From: an uncultured Eubacteriales bacterium
GTDB lineage: Bacteria; Bacillota; Clostridia; Oscillospirales; Butyricicoccaceae
Direction: 5' to 3'
Length of the DNA: 23,424 nt
Assembly (NCBI GenBank): GCA_910585875.1
Contig: CAJUIK010000027.1
Coordinates: forward strand, 1-23,424
The position numbers were made by a program, and so were the translations under genes. The notes below the pieces were generated by a model, which made no database searches, had not been told where the DNA came from, and saw only the letters and a program-made list of their open reading frames with translations. Each line of letters opens with the position of its first letter. Positions within the stretch are counted from its first letter, which is position 1. Shown here piece by piece: positions 16,604 to 23,195 of this stretch.

Positions 16604-17185
16604 TTACCGCCGCAGAGCTTTTTTCAGCGGTTTGCAGACAGCCGCGGCCACCAAGGCGGCGACCGCCATTTCCAGCAGGCAGTTGACGCCGATCAGCGCG
16701 GCGACGACGTCCTTCAGCGGCAAAGCCTGAAACAGCAGGGACAGCAGCCCCAGCACTGTCATCGAGTGAAGAAAGGTAGCGGCCACGGCGCTGACGCCCA
16801 TCGAAGCGACGTCGCTTTTCACCCTGCGGCTCAGCAGCAGATACAGCCCGCCGGCGGCGACTCCCAACAGCACCCGCGGCAGAATGCACATGACCACAGA
16901 GGCCAAGGGGCTGCCGCTGAGGAAGGGCGAAAAGGCCATATCCGCTGGGCTGGCCGCCGCGGTGGAGGCCTTGATCATGCTGAACAGGCCGAAGAACAGG
17001 CCTAAGACGCCCCCTGCCGAAGGGCCCATTAAAATGGCGCCCACAATCACCGGAATGTGCAGCAGGGTGATGGAGATGGGCGGAATCATGATGAAGCCCA
17101 GGGATGTGAAGGTGAGGACGGCTTCCAAAGCGATGAGAATCGCCAGCTGAACCATCCTGCGGGTTTGCGCGCTGGATTTTTCCAT
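16604..17185 (-). CDS. ECF transporter S component, probably vitamin (pantothenate-type) uptake
   Basis: A 193-residue integral membrane protein with five or six hydrophobic helices. The block ISITLLHIPVIVGAILMGP (about 38-56), then GLFFGLFSM, matches the PF12822 substrate-binding subunit of energy-coupling-factor transporters. It would work with shared EcfA/EcfT subunits encoded elsewhere. Adjacent to and downstream of a pantothenate-kinase homologue on the same strand, it may import pantothenate (PanT-like), but no motif fixes the substrate. The ATG has AAGGAGG eight bases upstream. A 187-base leader containing two hairpins precedes it; I do not recognise a known riboswitch class there. Confidence 0.85.
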   Translation of the reverse strand: MEKSSAQTRRMVQLAILIALEAVLTFTSLGFIMIPPISITLLHIPVIVGAILMGPSAGGVLGLFFGLFSMIKASTAAASPADMAFSPFLSGSPLASVVMCILPRVLLGVAAGGLYLLLSRRVKSDVASMGVSAVAATFLHSMTVLGLLSLLFQALPLKDVVAALIGVNCLLEMAVAALVAAAVCKPLKKALRR

Positions 17186-17372
17186 GTTTGTTTCCTCCTT
17201 GCTGCCGCTCCGCCTTTCGCGGATGCGGCGCAGTCTTTTTTATTCGCAACGCCTGTTTTTCAGGCGCGGCGTTCGGTTTTGATCCGCCCTCCCGGCGGAA
17301 TCCCCCTATCGGCCCAAAGCGGCGGGGCTCCATGTAGTTTTCATTTGGAATTGGCTCAGATCGTCCTCTTGT
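17186..17372 (-). promoter_or_regulatory. Structured leader upstream of the ECF S-component gene
   Basis: A 187-base gap on the minus strand with hairpins CGCCTG/CAGGCG (17250-17266) and TCCGCC/GGCGGA (17283-17299). The gap is long for an operon that is otherwise tight. No TPP, FMN, cobalamin, preQ1 or THF riboswitch core was recognised by eye. It may be a leader with its own control, or simply a spacer. Confidence 0.3.
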
Positions 17373-18158
17373 TCAAAGAGGCTTCGCTTCCCGGAGGTTG
17401 CGCAGATAGATCAGCCGCAGGCCCTCCATAATCAAGTCTTCTTCTATCGCAAAGGAACGGCGGCAATGGGGCGCCACGATGCGGGCGAAAGCGCCGGTGG
17501 CGATCAGCCGGACCGGCTGGCCCAGCTCCTCTTCCATCCGGCCGACCAAGCCGTCTGCGGCGCAGGCCGCGCCATAGATCAGGCCGCTGGTCATGCTGTC
17601 CACCGTGTTTTGGCCGACGACGGCTTTGGGCGGCCGTTCCAAATCAATCTGGGGCAGCTGAGCCGTATGGGCGGCCAGCGCCGCCAGCGAGATTTTCAGA
17701 CCAGGCATAATCGCGCCGCCGCGCAGACGGCCTTCTTGATCCAGAAGCGTCAGGGTGGTGGCCGTGCCAAAGCTAGCTATCGCCAGCGGCGGGTCATAGC
17801 GGTCCAGCGCCGCCGCCGCGCAGACGGCCAGATCCGCCCCCAGCTGGGCCGGGTCGTTGATGCGGATTTGCAGGCCGGTCTTGAGCCCCGGTCCCACGAC
17901 CATCAGCCGGGCCCGGGTCAGCCGGGCCACGGCCTGCCGCATCACGCCGGTGAGGGGCGGCGTCACAGAGCAGAGAATCGCCCCGTCTATTTTTTGAGGA
18001 TCGCAGCCGAAAAGGGCCAGGGCGGACTGGATTTTCACCGCGTATTCGTCCGGCAAAATCTGAGCGTCCACCCGCATACTGGTTTTCATGGCCAGCCTTT
18101 CTCCGTCAAATACCCCAATGCGGATATTGCTGCTGCCCACGGCAATGGCCAAAAGCAT
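17373..18158 (-). CDS. coaX: CoaX-type (type III) pantothenate kinase homologue with altered phosphate-site motifs
   Basis: CoaX phosphorylates pantothenate, the first step of CoA synthesis. The 261 residues align along the whole family: CSVTPPLT near 63, GPGLKTGL near 89, GADL (Asp109), FGTATT (130-135), GGAIMPGL, LPQIDL, QNTVDSM, GLIYGAA and the GLRLIYLRN end. Two signature aspartates are replaced: the usual DxGNT is AVGSSN (Ala6), and the Asp before FGTATT is Ser129. Both changes were checked in the nucleotides. The protein may be a degenerate paralogue, a regulator, or an unusual active form. The ATG at 18158 has GAGAGGG six bases upstream; the longer frame to 18233 lacks a ribosome binding site. 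Confidence 0.85.
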   Translation of the reverse strand: MLLAIAVGSSNIRIGVFDGERLAMKTSMRVDAQILPDEYAVKIQSALALFGCDPQKIDGAILCSVTPPLTGVMRQAVARLTRARLMVVGPGLKTGLQIRINDPAQLGADLAVCAAAALDRYDPPLAIASFGTATTLTLLDQEGRLRGGAIMPGLKISLAALAAHTAQLPQIDLERPPKAVVGQNTVDSMTSGLIYGAACAADGLVGRMEEELGQPVRLIATGAFARIVAPHCRRSFAIEEDLIMEGLRLIYLRNLREAKPL

Positions 18159-18221
18159 CGTCTTCCCTCTCCCCGCTTGCCGCAAACTCAATCTTGAGCC
18201 GCCGCTTTTGCTTTCGCGATT

Positions 18222-18250
18222 ATCATAAACCAATCCGCCCCAAAAGGCAA
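18222..18250 (-). promoter_or_regulatory. Promoter of the coaX homologue
   Basis: On the minus strand TTGCCT (18245-18250), a 17-base spacer and TATGAT (18222-18227), about 64 bases upstream of the start codon at 18158. Confidence 0.65.
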
Positions 18251-18275
18251 GCTAAAAATTCATCCCGTTTGACTT

Positions 18276-18306
18276 GCAAAAAAGGCGCCCAACGGCGTCT
18301 TTTTGC
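18276..18306 (-). terminator. Strong intrinsic terminator (bidirectional-looking)
   Basis: Stem GGCGCC/GGCGTC (one G-U pair) extended by an A-run on one side and a U-run on the other, loop CAAC. On the minus strand the stem ends in TTTTTT. It lies 38 bases after the stop of the doubtful ORF ending at 18344 and isolates the coaX promoter from transcription of the phage region. Confidence 0.8.
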
Positions 18307-18343
18307 GCTTTCATTTTTATTCCGCTTCGAGCGCACCCGTCGG

Positions 18344-18565
18344 TCAGGCCCTTTTCATGGTGTTCCTTTTGCTGTTTCGGTCTTTGATCCGCTCCCGCCC
18401 CCTTGCAGGGAACGCCGCTTTTTTCCAGCTTGATAGCCTGAGCGGCTTCAAAATATCCATAATGATTGATAACCGGTTCTCAGGCCCTTTCTTTCGGGAA
18501 TCTTCCAGTTCTCTGGACAGAAGCTCCACTGCAAAATCCGCATAAGCCGCAGGCAAGCGGCTCAT
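18344..18565 (-). CDS. Doubtful small ORF, possibly a 5'-broken gene
   Basis: I do not recognise this product. From the ATG at 18565 it gives 73 residues starting MSRLPAAYADFAVELLSREL, helical and charged, ending in a basic tail. The frame stays open a further 42 codons upstream to a stretch that lies in the 18697-18730 hairpin, so any original start may be lost. Third-position GC is visibly lower than in neighbouring genes, with AGA, CTA, TCA and ATA codons. The ribosome binding site is weak (GCAGG). A good terminator 38 bases after the stop favours some minus-strand gene here. Real gene, fragment and chance ORF all remain possible. Confidence 0.25.
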   Translation of the reverse strand: MSRLPAAYADFAVELLSRELEDSRKKGPENRLSIIMDILKPLRLSSWKKAAFPARGRERIKDRNSKRNTMKRA

Positions 18566-18763
18566 ATCTGATATACCTGCGCCATAGCAGAAATCCAGGC
18601 GGCGAGCAATAGGTTTTGCCCGAGCGGCTATTTTGTCCGCCCCAATGGACAGGCGCGACGGACGACGCCTCTTCAAAAGGCTCAATCTGCAAAATGAAAA
18701 ACGGCATAACCCGCAGGCTACGCCGTTTTTCAAAAACGCTTTGAACGATACTGCTTTATGGAT
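18566..18763. other. Boundary between host genes and phage module, no confident gene
   Basis: About 200 bases between the doubtful ORF and the decoration-like gene; with that ORF the non-coding stretch runs 18159-18763. It contains the terminator at 18697-18730. No tRNA gene, integrase remnant or obvious attachment-site repeat is visible. Confidence 0.5.
18697..18730 (-). terminator. Bidirectional-type terminator after the phage module
   Basis: A 15-bp stem (AAAAACGGCATAACC with GGCTACGCCGTTTTT, including G-U pairs) and loop CGCA, 33 bases downstream of the decoration-like gene stop at 18764. A and U tracts on the two sides make it fit either strand; it closes the minus-strand phage genes. 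Confidence 0.8.
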
Positions 18764-19138
18764 TTACAGCTTCAGCAGCGCGAATTTCACCTCGGAAGCC
18801 GCGCCGCCAAAGGCTTTGGTTGCGTCCGTCGGGTCGCACAGCTTGACGACGAAGCAGCCCCGCTGCTCTCCCTCCAGCTTTTTGAAGCGCATACTGTCTA
18901 AGACAAAAGCTCTGCGCTGGCCTTTGGGCGCCGCGGCGTGCAGCGGGCCTGCGGCCCGGCGCAGCCCGTCTCCCGCCTCCACCAAAATCCCGCAGTCCGC
19001 GCTCCCTTGGTTATCCACCAGCAGGGCGGTGCGTTCGTCCATCCCCGCTTCCGCCGCCAACGCGGTCTCTCCCGGCGTATAGACAATCTCAGGCGAAATA
19101 TCGTCCCTTTTACAAAACGTCGCTTGAATTTTCGTCAT
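18764..19138 (-). CDS. Small phage protein, probably capsid decoration/head-associated
   Basis: A 124-residue protein with alternating beta-rich patterns: DERTALLVDNQGSADCGILV, GDGLRRAAGPLH, then RRAFVLDSMRFKKL and GCFVVKLCDP. Small beta-rich proteins of this style directly follow the coat gene in many tailed phages, where they decorate or stabilise the head. The call is based on that pattern and position; I saw no decisive motif. The ATG has GGGAGAG about seven bases upstream. It is the last gene of the module and is followed by a terminator. It is separated from the capsid gene by 421 bases holding the direct repeat. Confidence 0.5.
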   Translation of the reverse strand: MTKIQATFCKRDDISPEIVYTPGETALAAEAGMDERTALLVDNQGSADCGILVEAGDGLRRAAGPLHAAAPKGQRRAFVLDSMRFKKLEGEQRGCFVVKLCDPTDATKAFGGAASEVKFALLKL

Positions 19139-19278
19139 AAAAAATCTCTCCCTCCGCTCAAATTAAAAAACTTTCCTTCGGCTAAATTGCGCCTGTCCTC
19201 TCGCTTATCTATAAGCGGCTCTCTCCCTTGATAGACGCCTCAAAAAGAATCAAAACATTCTTTTAGCCGTTTGAAATG

Positions 19279-19417
19279 ATTCCCGGAAATCGCTGCGCCG
19301 CACTGGCGGCGTCCCATCTTTGATGGGGCCCTGTCGCGCGCCGGCGGCCTTTCCGCTCTTAAATCTTTGTTTCCGGCCCATAGCCGCATTTGATCACCGC
19401 CAGTTCCTCCGGGCGCA
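19279..19417. repeat. 139-bp direct repeat, copy 1
   Basis: Identical by eye to 19480-19618, offset 201 bases. It reproduces the last 19 codons of the capsid gene (PEELAVIKCGYGPETKI) plus 80 bases downstream of its stop. The offset is 67 codons, so both copies are in the same frame. The base preceding the copied codons makes an ATG here instead of GTG. Confidence 0.95.
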
Positions 19418-19419
19418 TT

Positions 19420-19446
19420 CCCCAAAAAAACTTCGTTTTTTCGGGG
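19420..19446 (-). terminator. Hairpin in the spacer between repeat copies
   Basis: CCCC plus seven A plus C, loop TTC, then G plus six T plus CGGGG: about 12 pairs, including one G-U. The U-run is within the stem, so termination is possible but not typical. It lies about 115 bases after the capsid stop. Confidence 0.45.
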
Positions 19447-19479
19447 GCCCCTTTTCTTAGATAGATTTCCGGGAAATCA

Positions 19480-19618
19480 ATTCCCGGAAATCGCTGCGCC
19501 GCACTGGCGGCGTCCCATCTTTGATGGGGCCCTGTCGCGCGCCGGCGGCCTTTCCGCTCTTAAATCTTTGTTTCCGGCCCATAGCCGCATTTGATCACCG
19601 CCAGTTCCTCCGGGCGCA
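19480..19618. repeat. 139-bp direct repeat, copy 2 (overlaps capsid 3' end)
   Basis: The copy that contains the true end of the capsid gene (stop at 19560-19562). At its left edge it abuts a near-palindrome GATTTCCGGGAAATC. See copy 1. Confidence 0.95.
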
Positions 19619-20396
19619 CGACTTTGGCGCCGTAGACGTGCAAGCCCTTCAAAGCGTCCTCGAAGCTGTCTTCGGGCCGGTAGGCCTCCACCTGGCTCAT
19701 GTTTTCCACATAGGCGACGGCTCGTTTGGTCCGCAGCAGGCAGCAGTCCTTGCCGTCCTCTTTGGCCAGGTTGTTGGTCATATAGACGTGAATATTCAGC
19801 CACTTGCCCACTCGGCCCACGAAGCCGTTTTTCATGGTATCCTCGTTGGGAGTTCCATAGAGGATGTCGGCCAGCATCATCTTTTCCAGAAAATCTGGCG
19901 AAACCTCCAGGCTCAGCGCGGCGTTTTTGGGCACGTTATGGCGATAGAGGGCCTTGACTGCCGACGCGATGGTGCTCAGCACATTGCCGCTGGTCAGGCT
20001 GTCCTGGGTCACGACGCTGCCGGCCTCCTGATAGAAGCCGTAGATATAGGTATCCGCCGCCTCGGCCAGAGCCAAATTGGCCTCCTCTCGCAGAGCGGCC
20101 ATCAAGTCTCCTTGAGCCTGGCGCTTGTCGATGTCGTCCACGCCGAAATTGAAATATTTCTGCTGATCGATTTTGATCAGGGTGGATTGGTCCTCCCAGC
20201 GGTCCCGGGTCAAGGGCGCGCCCTTTTCGTAATCCCGGATCGCCACTTTGCCGACGCCGTTGATCTTGATTTCCTCGCCATACTTGGCGTCGCTGCGGTA
20301 CCGGGCGTCGCTGAGCCGGGCGGCCACATTGTCGTTTTTCAGCGAGCGCAGCATCTGGGCGCTCCACACTGTGGGAATAAAATTCTTAAAACTCAC
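19560..20396 (-). CDS. Phage major capsid protein (HK97-fold, P22 coat-like family)
   Basis: A 278-residue coat protein. The N-terminal FIPTVWSAQMLRSL, then EIKINGVGKVAIRDYEKG, DQSTLIKIDQQKYFNFGVDDID (read in two parts) and the helical ALREEANLALAEAADTYIY are typical of this coat family. The P-domain-like half ends in RPEELAVIKCGYG. Length is normal and no internal stop is present. The start is GTG at 20396 with AAAGGAG eight bases upstream; a TTG further up lies in the ribosome binding site. It follows the scaffold-like gene by 28 bases. The 3' end is duplicated downstream. GC content and codon use resemble the host, suggesting long residence. Confidence 0.88.
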   Translation of the reverse strand: MSFKNFIPTVWSAQMLRSLKNDNVAARLSDARYRSDAKYGEEIKINGVGKVAIRDYEKGAPLTRDRWEDQSTLIKIDQQKYFNFGVDDIDKRQAQGDLMAALREEANLALAEAADTYIYGFYQEAGSVVTQDSLTSGNVLSTIASAVKALYRHNVPKNAALSLEVSPDFLEKMMLADILYGTPNEDTMKNGFVGRVGKWLNIHVYMTNNLAKEDGKDCCLLRTKRAVAYVENMSQVEAYRPEDSFEDALKGLHVYGAKVVRPEELAVIKCGYGPETKI

Positions 20397-20424
20397 GCTT
20401 TCCTCTCCTTTCCGCTCCAAGCGG

Positions 20425-20832
20425 CTACCAATGGCGCTGGGAACGTTCGATTTTTTTCAGGTTGGCCTCCACCTGCTGAGGCGTCATACGGCGCACCTCT
20501 TCCGGGCCGAAGAACTCCCCTTCCAGGTCGCTCCGCCCGTCTGCCGGCCCCATGGGCGGCGGCGTTTCCGGCCGCTGGGCCTGCCGGATGGCGGCGAAGG
20601 CCGTTACAGGGTCGATTCCCAGGCTGCGCATCTTTAAAAACACGTCTCCCAACTCCGGGATACTGTCCGGCGCTTGCTGGGGAAAGGCCCGGCGGATTTT
20701 ATCCAGATCCTCCCGAAACACCCATTCCAGCTCTCGGGCCCGCAGACCCCGCAGCTCCTCCAGCAGCTGAGCGGATTCCATGGCCTGGGACGAAACCTGC
20801 CGCTCCATGTCCTCTCTGTTTTTTTCTTCCAT
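20425..20832 (-). CDS. Phage scaffold-like protein
   Basis: A 135-residue, highly charged, helical protein directly upstream of the coat gene, the usual scaffold position. It has an N-terminal Glu/Gln-rich coiled region (LLEELRGLRARELEW), a short LGDVFLKMRSLGIDPVTAF segment, and a C-terminal PEEVRRMTPQQVEANLKKIE followed by RSQRHW. That end resembles the EEVrkMs..EV..N...I..S pattern of small scaffold proteins paired with this coat family. The ATG has AAGGAGG five bases upstream. A portal gene would normally lie between this gene and the large terminase; only 103 non-coding bases are there. Confidence 0.65.
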   Translation of the reverse strand: MEEKNREDMERQVSSQAMESAQLLEELRGLRARELEWVFREDLDKIRRAFPQQAPDSIPELGDVFLKMRSLGIDPVTAFAAIRQAQRPETPPPMGPADGRSDLEGEFFGPEEVRRMTPQQVEANLKKIERSQRHW

Positions 20833-20935
20833 TCTTTCCTCCTTCCCGGCGGACTGGCCGCCGTTTTTGTGGCTTTCTCAAGCCTGACGCTATCTTAGCT
20901 CTGCCGCCGCGTCATTTTCGTCATTGTTACAAGAT

Positions 20936-22258
20936 TCAAATGGCGAAAATTTTGTCCTCTTGGCATTCGCCGTCAAAATGAAATTCCTCCCGCTCCTGGG
21001 CCGGCCTGGGCAAAGCGGCCGGACAAGGCCGGCCGGCGGCAAAGTATCGCAGGGCGTCTGGAGCGTGGGTGATTTCATGGGGCTGGTCCGCCGCGTCCCC
21101 TCCGCCTCCTGGCGCAAACCGAAGAGCCTCCATCGAACGGATCAGATTGGGGCAGCAGTCAAAAATTTTGAGCCAGGGGCGGCCCGGCCCGTCGGATTCC
21201 GGTCGGAGTCTCAGCCATTCCTTTAGGTCCAGCCAGCCCGGCGTTCGACGGTTTTCCGCCTTTTCCAGCCAAAGTCCCTTTTGGGCGAAAATTTCCGCCG
21301 CGCTGCGGCCGGTGTCCTGCCGCCTGTTCCAAAGATCCGGCGGCGCCAGCAGCCTTTCCGGCTGCTGGCCGCAGGCCAATATCCGCTCCGCCGCCTGGGA
21401 TACGATGAGGCCGCTTTCATAGACCTCCTGATAAACCCAAGCCCGGCCCTCCTGATCCACCGCCACAAAGTACCCGGCCAGCATATCCAAGCCATAGTCC
21501 ATGGCGAAATACCGCCGCCAATCCTCGGGAATCGCAAAGGGCTGGCAGACATGGGTCTCCCGCCGGAATTCAGGGAAAAACTGGCCCTGGAATTGATCCC
21601 ATCGCCCTTCCAGCCAAGCTTCCCGCAGCCCCGAAGGCAGGTTTTGCAGCAGCTCCACATAACCTGGATCCCGTTCCATCAACACTCGGTTGTCGTAAAC
21701 CTTGGCCGGAATAAACAGGTAGTCCGCCGGGTTTTCTCCGGCCCGGAAGTCCCTGTCCACAAAAAGCCGCTTGACCCATTGGTGTCCTGGACCTCCCGGA
21801 TTGCAAGTCAAATACATCCGCTTGGGGTATCTGTTTGCTCCCCGGAGGCAGGCCGTCAGCGCCGAAAATTGGTATTCGGTGAATTGGGTGGCCTCGTCCA
21901 AAAAAATCGCGTCGTATTCCTGCCCCTGGTATTGCAAAACGTCCCCCTGATTGGCGCAGTATCCGAATTTCAGCCTGCTGCCGTTGACAAAAACCAGGCA
22001 TTTCTCCCCTTCTCGATAGTCCGCCGCCTCTCCGGCCAACCGTCCCAGAGGAAGGATATGGTTTTCGCGCAATTCAGGGTAGCTGCGCCGCAGCAGCAAA
22101 ATCCGAATCCCCGGATACCGCAGGGCCAGCAACAGCGCTTTCTGCCGTGCGGCCCAGCTTTTCCCTCCCCCTCGAGCGCCTCCATAAGCGGTGAACCGAG
22201 CTCGAGAGCGCAAAAACTCCCTCTGCTTTGGCGAAGGCTGTTCCAACCGAAGTTTCAA
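20936..22258 (-). CDS. terL: Phage terminase large subunit
   Basis: The DNA-packaging motor: ATPase plus nuclease. All key parts are intact in 440 residues. Walker A is GGARGGGKS (26-34), Walker B FLDEAT (119-124) and the coupling motif CNPGG (152-156). The RNase-H-like nuclease acidic residues lie in MDYG (Asp254), PPDLW (Asp308) and HAPDALRY (Asp401). The start is a TTG at 22258 with AGGAGG six bases upstream. An intact catalytic set argues against simple decay. No portal gene follows, so the motor has no visible docking partner in this window. A strong terminator lies upstream (22336-22363), and I could not find a clear promoter between the two. Confidence 0.94.
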   Translation of the reverse strand: MKLRLEQPSPKQREFLRSRARFTAYGGARGGGKSWAARQKALLLALRYPGIRILLLRRSYPELRENHILPLGRLAGEAADYREGEKCLVFVNGSRLKFGYCANQGDVLQYQGQEYDAIFLDEATQFTEYQFSALTACLRGANRYPKRMYLTCNPGGPGHQWVKRLFVDRDFRAGENPADYLFIPAKVYDNRVLMERDPGYVELLQNLPSGLREAWLEGRWDQFQGQFFPEFRRETHVCQPFAIPEDWRRYFAMDYGLDMLAGYFVAVDQEGRAWVYQEVYESGLIVSQAAERILACGQQPERLLAPPDLWNRRQDTGRSAAEIFAQKGLWLEKAENRRTPGWLDLKEWLRLRPESDGPGRPWLKIFDCCPNLIRSMEALRFAPGGGGDAADQPHEITHAPDALRYFAAGRPCPAALPRPAQEREEFHFDGECQEDKIFAI

Positions 22259-22335
22259 ATCTCTCCTCCTTCCGCCCCAGCGCCGTCTTTGATTTTGCAG
22301 GGGCCCTCATTTTCTTTTCTCCATCCGCCAGGATG

Positions 22336-22363
22336 AAAAAAGCCGGCGCAGGCCGGCTTTTTT
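22336..22363. terminator. Perfect bidirectional terminator
   Basis: AAAAAAGCCGGC, loop GCAG, GCCGGCTTTTTT: a 12-bp perfect stem with U-runs on both strands. It would stop minus-strand transcripts coming from the small terminase before they reach terL, and plus-strand transcripts leaving terL antisense before the 22438 gene. Confidence 0.9.
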
Positions 22364-22437
22364 ATCCCCTTCCGCATATATTGCAAAGGGGGCGGCGTCT
22401 TCCGTCCACTTTTTTCGGGATAAGGGGGCGTCTGCTC

Positions 22438-22752
22438 TTGCCGCCGTTTTTACAATCTTTTTTCTCCCTTCCGCCTCAGCTGATGACGGCGCTGGGAACC
22501 GTGCTGGGCTTTGCGGTGCTGGGAGATCTGGATGGAGATCAGCAGAACGCCTTAGGAAATTTCTTAATGTTGATCGCCCAGATTATGGAGACCAACGCCG
22601 CCCAGCTCCAACTGCTGGAGGACCAGCAATCTGCCCGGCAAAACGCCCGGCAGCAAACTCAACTTCAACAGCAACTGGATGAAATCCGCCGGCAGTTGAG
22701 CCGGTTGGAGCAAGACGTCTATGGCCAAAGCCCGCCCCAGAATCCGGAATAA
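22438..22752 (+). CDS. Small conserved-looking protein of unknown function, plus strand
   Basis: A 104-residue protein that I cannot name. The N-terminal third is hydrophobic (QLMTALGTVLGFAVLG, then DLDGDQQNALGNFLMLIAQI), and the C-terminal half is a Gln/Arg/Leu-rich coiled-coil (QTQLQQQLDEIRRQLSRLEQ). The ATG at 22483 has no ribosome binding site. A TTG at 22438 in the same frame has AAGGGGG nine bases upstream, so I chose it. It is divergent from terL and converges with the small-terminase-like gene, with 13 bases between stops. Its orientation inside an otherwise minus-strand phage block is odd and suggests a later insertion or an independent unit. Confidence 0.6.
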   Translation: MPPFLQSFFSLPPQLMTALGTVLGFAVLGDLDGDQQNALGNFLMLIAQIMETNAAQLQLLEDQQSARQNARQQTQLQQQLDEIRRQLSRLEQDVYGQSPPQNPE

Positions 22753-22765
22753 TCGGGCCGGGACG

Positions 22766-23020
22766 TCATTGGGCGTCCTCTTCCAGCTCTTCCGGCAGCG
22801 CAACCTCCACCCGCAGATCCTGCGGAGGCGCCAGCGGCTTGCCGCTTCGGCCGTAAACCCGGTTGAGCACTTCTTTGGCGCAGTCGATTTTTTCCTTCAG
22901 GCTGCCTTCCTCCCCCTGGATGGTTTCCGCCAGCAGCCGGGCCGCCGCCGGGCTGGCTTTGGTCAAAATTTCCCGTGCCCGTTCTTGAGGCTCCTTGCGT
23001 TTTCTCGCCGTCGCCCTCAC
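22766..23020 (-). CDS. Terminase small-subunit-like protein
   Basis: An 84-residue charged helical protein. AREILTKASPAAARLLAETI, KEKIDCAKEVLNRVYGRSGKP and a closing VEVALPEELEEDAQ match the C-terminal part of phage small terminases, whose typical pattern is AA..iLdRgyGkP. A DNA-binding helix-turn-helix is not obvious, so it may be a short or truncated form. The frame runs back to 23113 through the hairpin array, which is not plausible coding. The GTG at 23020 is the best start, with GGAGG about ten bases upstream. Unusually, a plus-strand gene and a terminator separate it from terL. Confidence 0.55.
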   Translation of the reverse strand: MRATARKRKEPQERAREILTKASPAAARLLAETIQGEEGSLKEKIDCAKEVLNRVYGRSGKPLAPPQDLRVEVALPEELEEDAQ

Positions 23021-23042
23021 CTCCTTTCCCGCCTCCGGTTTT

Positions 23043-23195
23043 GTTGAAAATCGGTATGGGTTTTCAACGCGGGCAAAGCCCGCCAGCGCATACAATGCGC
23101 TGAGTTTTGACAATGCAATCTGCCCGCAAGGCTGTTTTACAGCCGCAGGGGCGCAACCGCGCCCCTGTGCTGAAAAGAATAGTTCATTCTTTTCA
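23043..23195. repeat. Array of six consecutive hairpins
   Basis: Six perfect stems lie almost back to back: GTTGAAAA/TTTTCAAC (23043-23068), GCGGGC/GCCCGC (23069-23083), AGCGCAT/ATGCGCT (23085-23101), GGCTGT/ACAGCC (23130-23144), CAGGGGCGC/GCGCCCCTG (23146-23167) and TGAAAAGAAT/ATTCTTTTCA (23171-23195). A 28-base less structured gap follows the third. It ends 23 bases before the small-terminase start. It could be a multi-hairpin structured RNA, a dispersed palindromic element, or a leader. Short ORFs through it are not credible. Confidence 0.75.

Larger units (their letters stand above)
19139..19559. other. Capsid-to-decoration spacer containing a duplicated segment
   Basis: This 421-base stretch has no independent gene. 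It holds the first copy of the 139-base direct repeat (19279-19417), the 62-base spacer with a hairpin, most of the downstream half of the second copy, and an AT-rich stem (AAAAGAAT/ATTCTTTT, near 19245-19265) that may be a weak terminator. Short ORFs crossing it are shadows of the repeated capsid end. Confidence 0.6.

Noticed and set aside
19359..19562. 67-codon open extension after the capsid stop as a read-through domain
   Set aside because: It is separated by TAA and consists mainly of repeated sequence and a hairpin. An open frame of this length is not surprising at this GC content.
20833..20935. Mini-ORF (about nine codons) in the terL-scaffold gap as a portal remnant
   Set aside because: Too short and without a ribosome binding site; nothing portal-like can be read from it.
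23021..23113. N-terminal extension of the small-terminase frame
   Set aside because: It begins with a TTG and runs through the hairpin array, with no ribosome binding site.
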